Of a stretch of DNA of 64,000 nucleotides, positions 52,901-58,900 are shown piece after piece; position 1 is the stretch's first letter; each line of letters begins with the position of its first letter. The notes under the pieces are model-generated. The model was not told the origin of the DNA and did no database searches. It was given only the letters and a program-made list of their open reading frames with translations. The stretch spans positions 88,875,204 through 88,939,203 of the forward strand of contig CM055816.1 of NCBI GenBank assembly GCA_029582265.1, in the 5' to 3' direction. The stretch comes from Zoroaster sp. YZ-2022. Its lineage: Eukaryota; Echinodermata; Asteroidea; Forcipulatida; Zoroasteridae. Both the position numbers and the translations under genes were made by a program.

Positions 52901-55900
52901 CCAACTCATATCTAATGATTGCACTCTTATATGGAAACCACTGATGTATGCTGTGTGTCTGTTCACCTGAAATAAATCCAAACAATCATCATGTCAACAG
53001 TCTTCTATAAAATTCTTGAAGTAGCAGAGAGTTCTTTTCCATTTTCCTAAGCTGCTGTGAACCACTGATTGACCCCATTAGGGTTACTAGTGCTTTATCT
53101 GTGCATGAACTGGTCATACTTAATCGTGGTTATTGTTCACCTTAACACAAAAAAACACCAAAAAAAGTCAAATAATAACAAATCGTCAATTTGTAGTAAA
53201 TGATTTGCCCAAGTTGATTAAAGGGACAGCAATTCACATCATCTATAACTGCATTTGCAATAGTGATGTTTATATACATACCTGCCATGTGACTTGGAGT
53301 GTTGTTGAATCTAATACGTCTACTGACTGAATGCTAATTCCACATGAATCAAGTTTATTCTGTAATACACTACTACCAGGCCTTATCACAATATCTGTCA
53401 AACAAAACAAACAACAACTATTAGTCTCAATAGTGACAAAGGCAACAGATGTATTACCGTGTTTAACCAACAATTTCTGGAAAAGTTTTCTTTTCATTGG
53501 AACATAGATAACTTTCTCTTTTAGGAAAACAAATACATGTGAGATATTTCACAAAATAGATGTCAGAAGCTTGGTTTAACAGTGACAACATTAATTTATG
53601 ATAGGACCCACCATGAACTCATTTTGGTACATATTTACTGTAAGGCCAAGAGAATGAAAGTCATAGATTTGCGTCCGTGAAATTTCGAAAACACATGAGG
53701 CTTTTTTTCATTATTTATTATTCATTATTTCCATTGATCATTAATAACAGCGCAATCACAAGATGTTTCTTCTAATTTGACATATTCTTATCTTAATCAC
53801 TTTATGTACATGCTTTCAACCTGCGGATCGGACGGAGTTTACCATACAGTTTTAGCACGATGCGACCTTTTTTGTGAACGACGTACGCGGGACTAAGACT
53901 GTAAGAGAACATGTGCTAATGATTATAGCGCACATACTGGTGGAAATTTGGTAAAAACTTCGTTTTACTGATGTGGATGATTTGGAACTAAATTTGTTTG
54001 GTGGAAATACCTTTTTTGTGCAAATAATGATTTTTTTGGCAAATAATGAAAAATTTAGGCGGTAGCTTTCGGGACATGCAGGCGGTGGACGCAAATCTAT
54101 GACTTTCATTCTCATGGCCTAAAGCTACGCTTCTTACATTTATTTTGACAAATATGCCATTATAAACCATTTGTTTTCCCTTCCTTATAATAGCAATGTT
54201 CTGATGAAAAAGATAATTCCTGGCAATTGCTGTTAAAATAGCCAAAAACACAGGTGATACGTCTGTAATAACATTTATATCATATAGGTAAGTACCTTTC
54301 AATATCAAGCCTCATAACGCTTTGCATATCATGATCAGAGCAGACTTTCAACAGGGCATGGAAAAGGTGTCCAAGTTTAAGATGAACACATTGACTGAAA
54401 ATTACTGGCTCATTTATGCAGCAGCAACAGTAATATGACATTATCATGTGGGGTATTATTTTCAATCACTAAGTATGTTATATCACAACATTATTAGGGC
54501 ATGACTAACGTTGTTAAGAGAATAAATCAATTTATGACACAGTCAATGCTGGATTTATCAAAATAAGACATAATTTGTCATGAGCTTTTCCTTACTTGGG
54601 AGTGTCGTGGCCGAGCGGTCTAGCTTACCGGACTTAAGTTCTGGTGTTAGCAGCAGAATGTGGGTTCGAATCCCGGCCATGACACTTGTGTCCTTGAGCA
54701 AGACACTTAACCATAATTGCTTCTCTCCACCCAGGGGTTAAATGGGTACCTGTGAGGGCAGAGTTGGTTGATTAGCCCTATTATGCGCTGTAATGGCAGC
54801 AATTGAGCTGTATACTCCCCAGGGAGCTGAGATGGTTTCAGGAATGATTTATGAGCCTTATGAGCAGGGGTAATAATATAATGCGCCTTGAGCACCACTC
54901 AGTTGGTGGATACGTGCGCTATATAAGTCCACACATTATTATTATTATTATTATTATTACTTACCACATGCCTAAAGTGTAAATAATTTGACAGGAAGAT
55001 AAAATATTATTCCTTTGAAAAAAGCTGTCCGGACTACTGGCAATTCTGTTGTTGTGTTCGAGTATTTTGATTGGATTTACCTGCTGTAAAGAATGAGCCA
55101 GTTGGCGAGTCTGGTCCTGTGACATCTCCTAAGAATGGCTGTACAGCTACATTATAGTGAGTGTCTGGTTGCAGACCTACTATCTTCTTAGATGTAGTAC
55201 CTATGACTATCTGTACAATAGCTTCATCAGGGTTGGAGTTGGTCCAGTATTTGAGATAATAACCTTCTATCAGGTCAGCGTGCTGTTCAACCTATAACAT
55301 ATACATCAAATATAACACATTCATCAAATTAGTGACACTTTTGATCTCAATACAATTTTGGATTTGTACCTGAAATTTTGATTGAACATGTACAATGATT
55401 ACCAAGATCTGGGATCTGTGACATTATGGACATGCAACCCAAAGATTAGATTCTAGGCTCCGGTAAGTTGGTACAAGTATACAGAAACCTGTGTTTATAT
55501 TTACAGGGACAATATCATCACAATCAACAGGGCATGGAATCAGAGTGCTAGTTTTAGATTAACTCAGTGACTGAAAATAATACCCCACATGATAAGGTCA
55601 TATTACCATTGCTGCTGCATAAATAAGCCAATAATTTTCAGGTTCTTAACCCTCCTACTTCTGGTACCTTTTTCATACAAGTTGATCCACCATTTGAAAC
55701 CATTCGCTTTTGTGGTTTTGAATGGTGAAATAACTGTACAGTATTGATTCCCCCAAATGGTTTGAATGGTAGGTCAGCTAATACAAAACCTTGTTTGGAT
55801 CTTTCCAAATGGTAGTACAGCTAATACAAAACCTTGTATGGATACTTCTAAGTGGTGAATCAATGGACCCTCTATGCATTTGAATGGATTTGAATGGTAG

Positions 55901-58900
55901 TAAAGCTTGCTACCAACACTGTTCAAATAGTATCACCATGTGTGTACAAAACCAATGGGAATTTTGGTAAGTGGAAATTTTGAATGGTTTCAAATGGTCA
56001 AACAGTAGGAGGGTTAAACTAGAACACCGATTCCATGCCCTGTTGAAAGTCTCATCTAATTGTGACAATATTGTCCCGTTCAGGTCATTTCATATTTCAC
56101 AGGAATGAAAATGCAACTCAAACTGTGATGTGATAAGCTCAGATTGACATTTTGTCATGTTAGCTTATCATTGGCGGATCCAGGGGGGGCTGAGGGGGCT
56201 GTATAAAAAAAATCAATAAATAAAAATTAAAAATAAAAAAATAAAAAGGAAAGAAAAAGAGAGAGGGGGAGGGGAGGGGAGAACGCACTCCCATTCCCTC
56301 ACTGTGCTTTGTTTTTCTGTTTTTCTCTCCCGTTGATTATTTCATTTTTATAGTACTGAAAAATAATTGTTTTTGATTCTCAGCCCCCCCTAAAAATGTT
56401 CTGGATCCGCTCATGCTTATTCAAATATTCTGCTAAGCATAAATAACAGGATGACTTGACAATGAAATCTATATGCTTTGGATGCATGAACAAATTAAGT
56501 AAAACATTAAGTAAAAATCAAAAGTGTTTTGTTCTTACGTGTGAAAAAATAACTAACATATCTTGATGAATTCTACTTTATGGTATTTTAGTATGTATTT
56601 GTCCAGTTAAGCGTCCCTTTTGCATGAAGTTATAACTGTCAAGAATAGATCCAAAGAATAGCCAATAGAATATTGTGTATTCCTAAATGCCCAAGACAGT
56701 TTAGACAATCTGATTAGATAAAACATAATCATGTGGGGTGTATTAACGGATGGTAAAAACATGGCTTATCAAAATCAGAGCAGCGAGTACGTGCCAGCTG
56801 TTTGCCAGCTGTTCTATGTAGCCAGCATGCAACAGGGATTTGAATCAATCAGAGTGACGAAGATTGTTTCAAAATCAATACGGGCATTTATGAATGGAAA
56901 TTAAAGTTTGTTAATTGGTCTTTACCACATGATAATGACCTGTTTTGTGTGTGGTCTTCAGCTCGGTCCAAAACCAGTCATTAACCCTAACTCCCTAGAC
57001 AACAAAGGCAGTTGGAGGATTTTGAAGGATTTTTATTGTACAATAACAATGCTTAGGGAGTTAGGGTTAACCTGCGGTAAAGACCGCGCAACAACCTTTT
57101 ATTCCCTCGTTCGATCGTTCCTATGGTTGCCAACAAGTCAGTACAATGGGCGATTAAACAGGCAGGCTGGAAGAAAGCCAGTCTGCCGTGTCATCATCAA
57201 GGTTCATTATGCCATCAAACCCATGTGGGGCACTGTAGATTTTGCAGTTGGAGACAATATGATCAATGGTCTGTGTTTCACCGCATTCACATACCAAACC
57301 CATGTGGGGCACAGTAGATTTTGCAGTTGGAGACAATATGATCAACGGTCTTATGTTTCACCGCATTCACATTTGTCGGATTGCTCAGCTCCTATTTTAT
57401 AAAGGAAGTGCTTTGTACGGCCGACGCCTGTGCGTAGTCTGTTAAGGTTGACCCAAAGCTTGCGGGGAAGGTCACAGCCAGTTGGCTTGGTTGAAGGGCT
57501 GTTGATGAACTGATGTAGGAAAGTTGTTGAGGTTTCCCATTGTTCGGCCCATCTGTCGCTAAGCCAGGATGTATTGTAAGGGTGTTGGGCTAGTAGTGTT
57601 GACACGTCTGCAGCATAGTGCCTACGGGAGATCCTCTGGTCTAGCGGATTGATAGGAGGTTTATTCCCTTATTAACCCAAACCACCCTAACCACCCTGAA
57701 TCCATCAAAATCCATCCCCCTGTTTTGGAGGATTTCGGCGGATTCAGGATATCTCCACATTGAGCATATGGCGGACTTTGATGGATTCAGGATTTCAATA
57801 GTTTTTAACTGCTTGGTCATGTTGGTTGATGTATTTTGATGGATTATAGTTATATGTACTGTACATGTACAGCCAAGACTTGTATGTGTTAGATTTTGAT
57901 GGATTCTATGCAGCAACATACTATACAAATTTTCATGTGAGCATGGTATCCTGAATCCGCCAAAATCCGCCAGAAATTTAGTGGTGGATTTTGGCGGATT
58001 CAGGATATGTCCAATATCTACACTGGCGGATTCTGATGGATTCAGGACACCAGCATTTTGTGTGTGACAAAAATGGTGGATTTTGGTGGATTCAGGATAC
58101 TTTCTAGTAAAAATACCCAAGGGGTTAGGGTTAATGCAAATTACATCAAACTTGATTTACCTGCCAGATGATCTTGACTTCAGTATTGCTAAGCACGAGT
58201 GTGTCTTTAATAGACACACCAGACTCAGATAACTGTAGTATGATAGAGCTCCTACCAGAATCTGAAATATACACATATCAAATCAAGATAAGTGTTGCAT
58301 TACTGAACTGAACTTTGTAATTTCTTATATTAATACAAAATTCAAGTTCCTTCGGGGATGGCAAGGCTAATGGGGTGGTTTGTCTCCTAGGGCACTCCCC
58401 AATGGTACCCAGGTAAACTCAATCCTATGTATTTTAGATGACTTTTATGATTGCCTGGGTATCATTAGAAGGTACCCTGGATGAAAACATTACATTACAT
58501 TACATTACAACAAGTATTTATCATACGCCATTCCCGAGAGGCTCATGGCGCTTACAAAAGTTAATATGACATAATAAATACAAATCAGGATAGAATACGA
58601 CATAAATTGATGCAAAACACCCGCCTCAGGATTGGTAATAGTCTTGGTTCAAGACTGTGTTTGTCTGTTTTTGATACACGATATCCGTCGCCACATGCCA
58701 CACGCTATCAAACACAGACTTGGGAACTTTGTATAATTTCCACCCGAAAATGGGGGAAACCACTACGCATGCGTCAATTTGTTATGGTAGCGCGGTCAAC
58801 ATTTTTGGTGCGCACGCGCATACACAACAACAGACTGCCATGTTATTTCTCAATACACAATATACTAGCAACAGACATTTTCATTTGTATGTTATTTTGT

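Noticed and set aside
54598..54690. A tRNA-Leu gene
   Set aside because: The tRNA-like part is the head of a SINE with body and ATT tail; the same unit recurs at 25170, 38110 and 50859.
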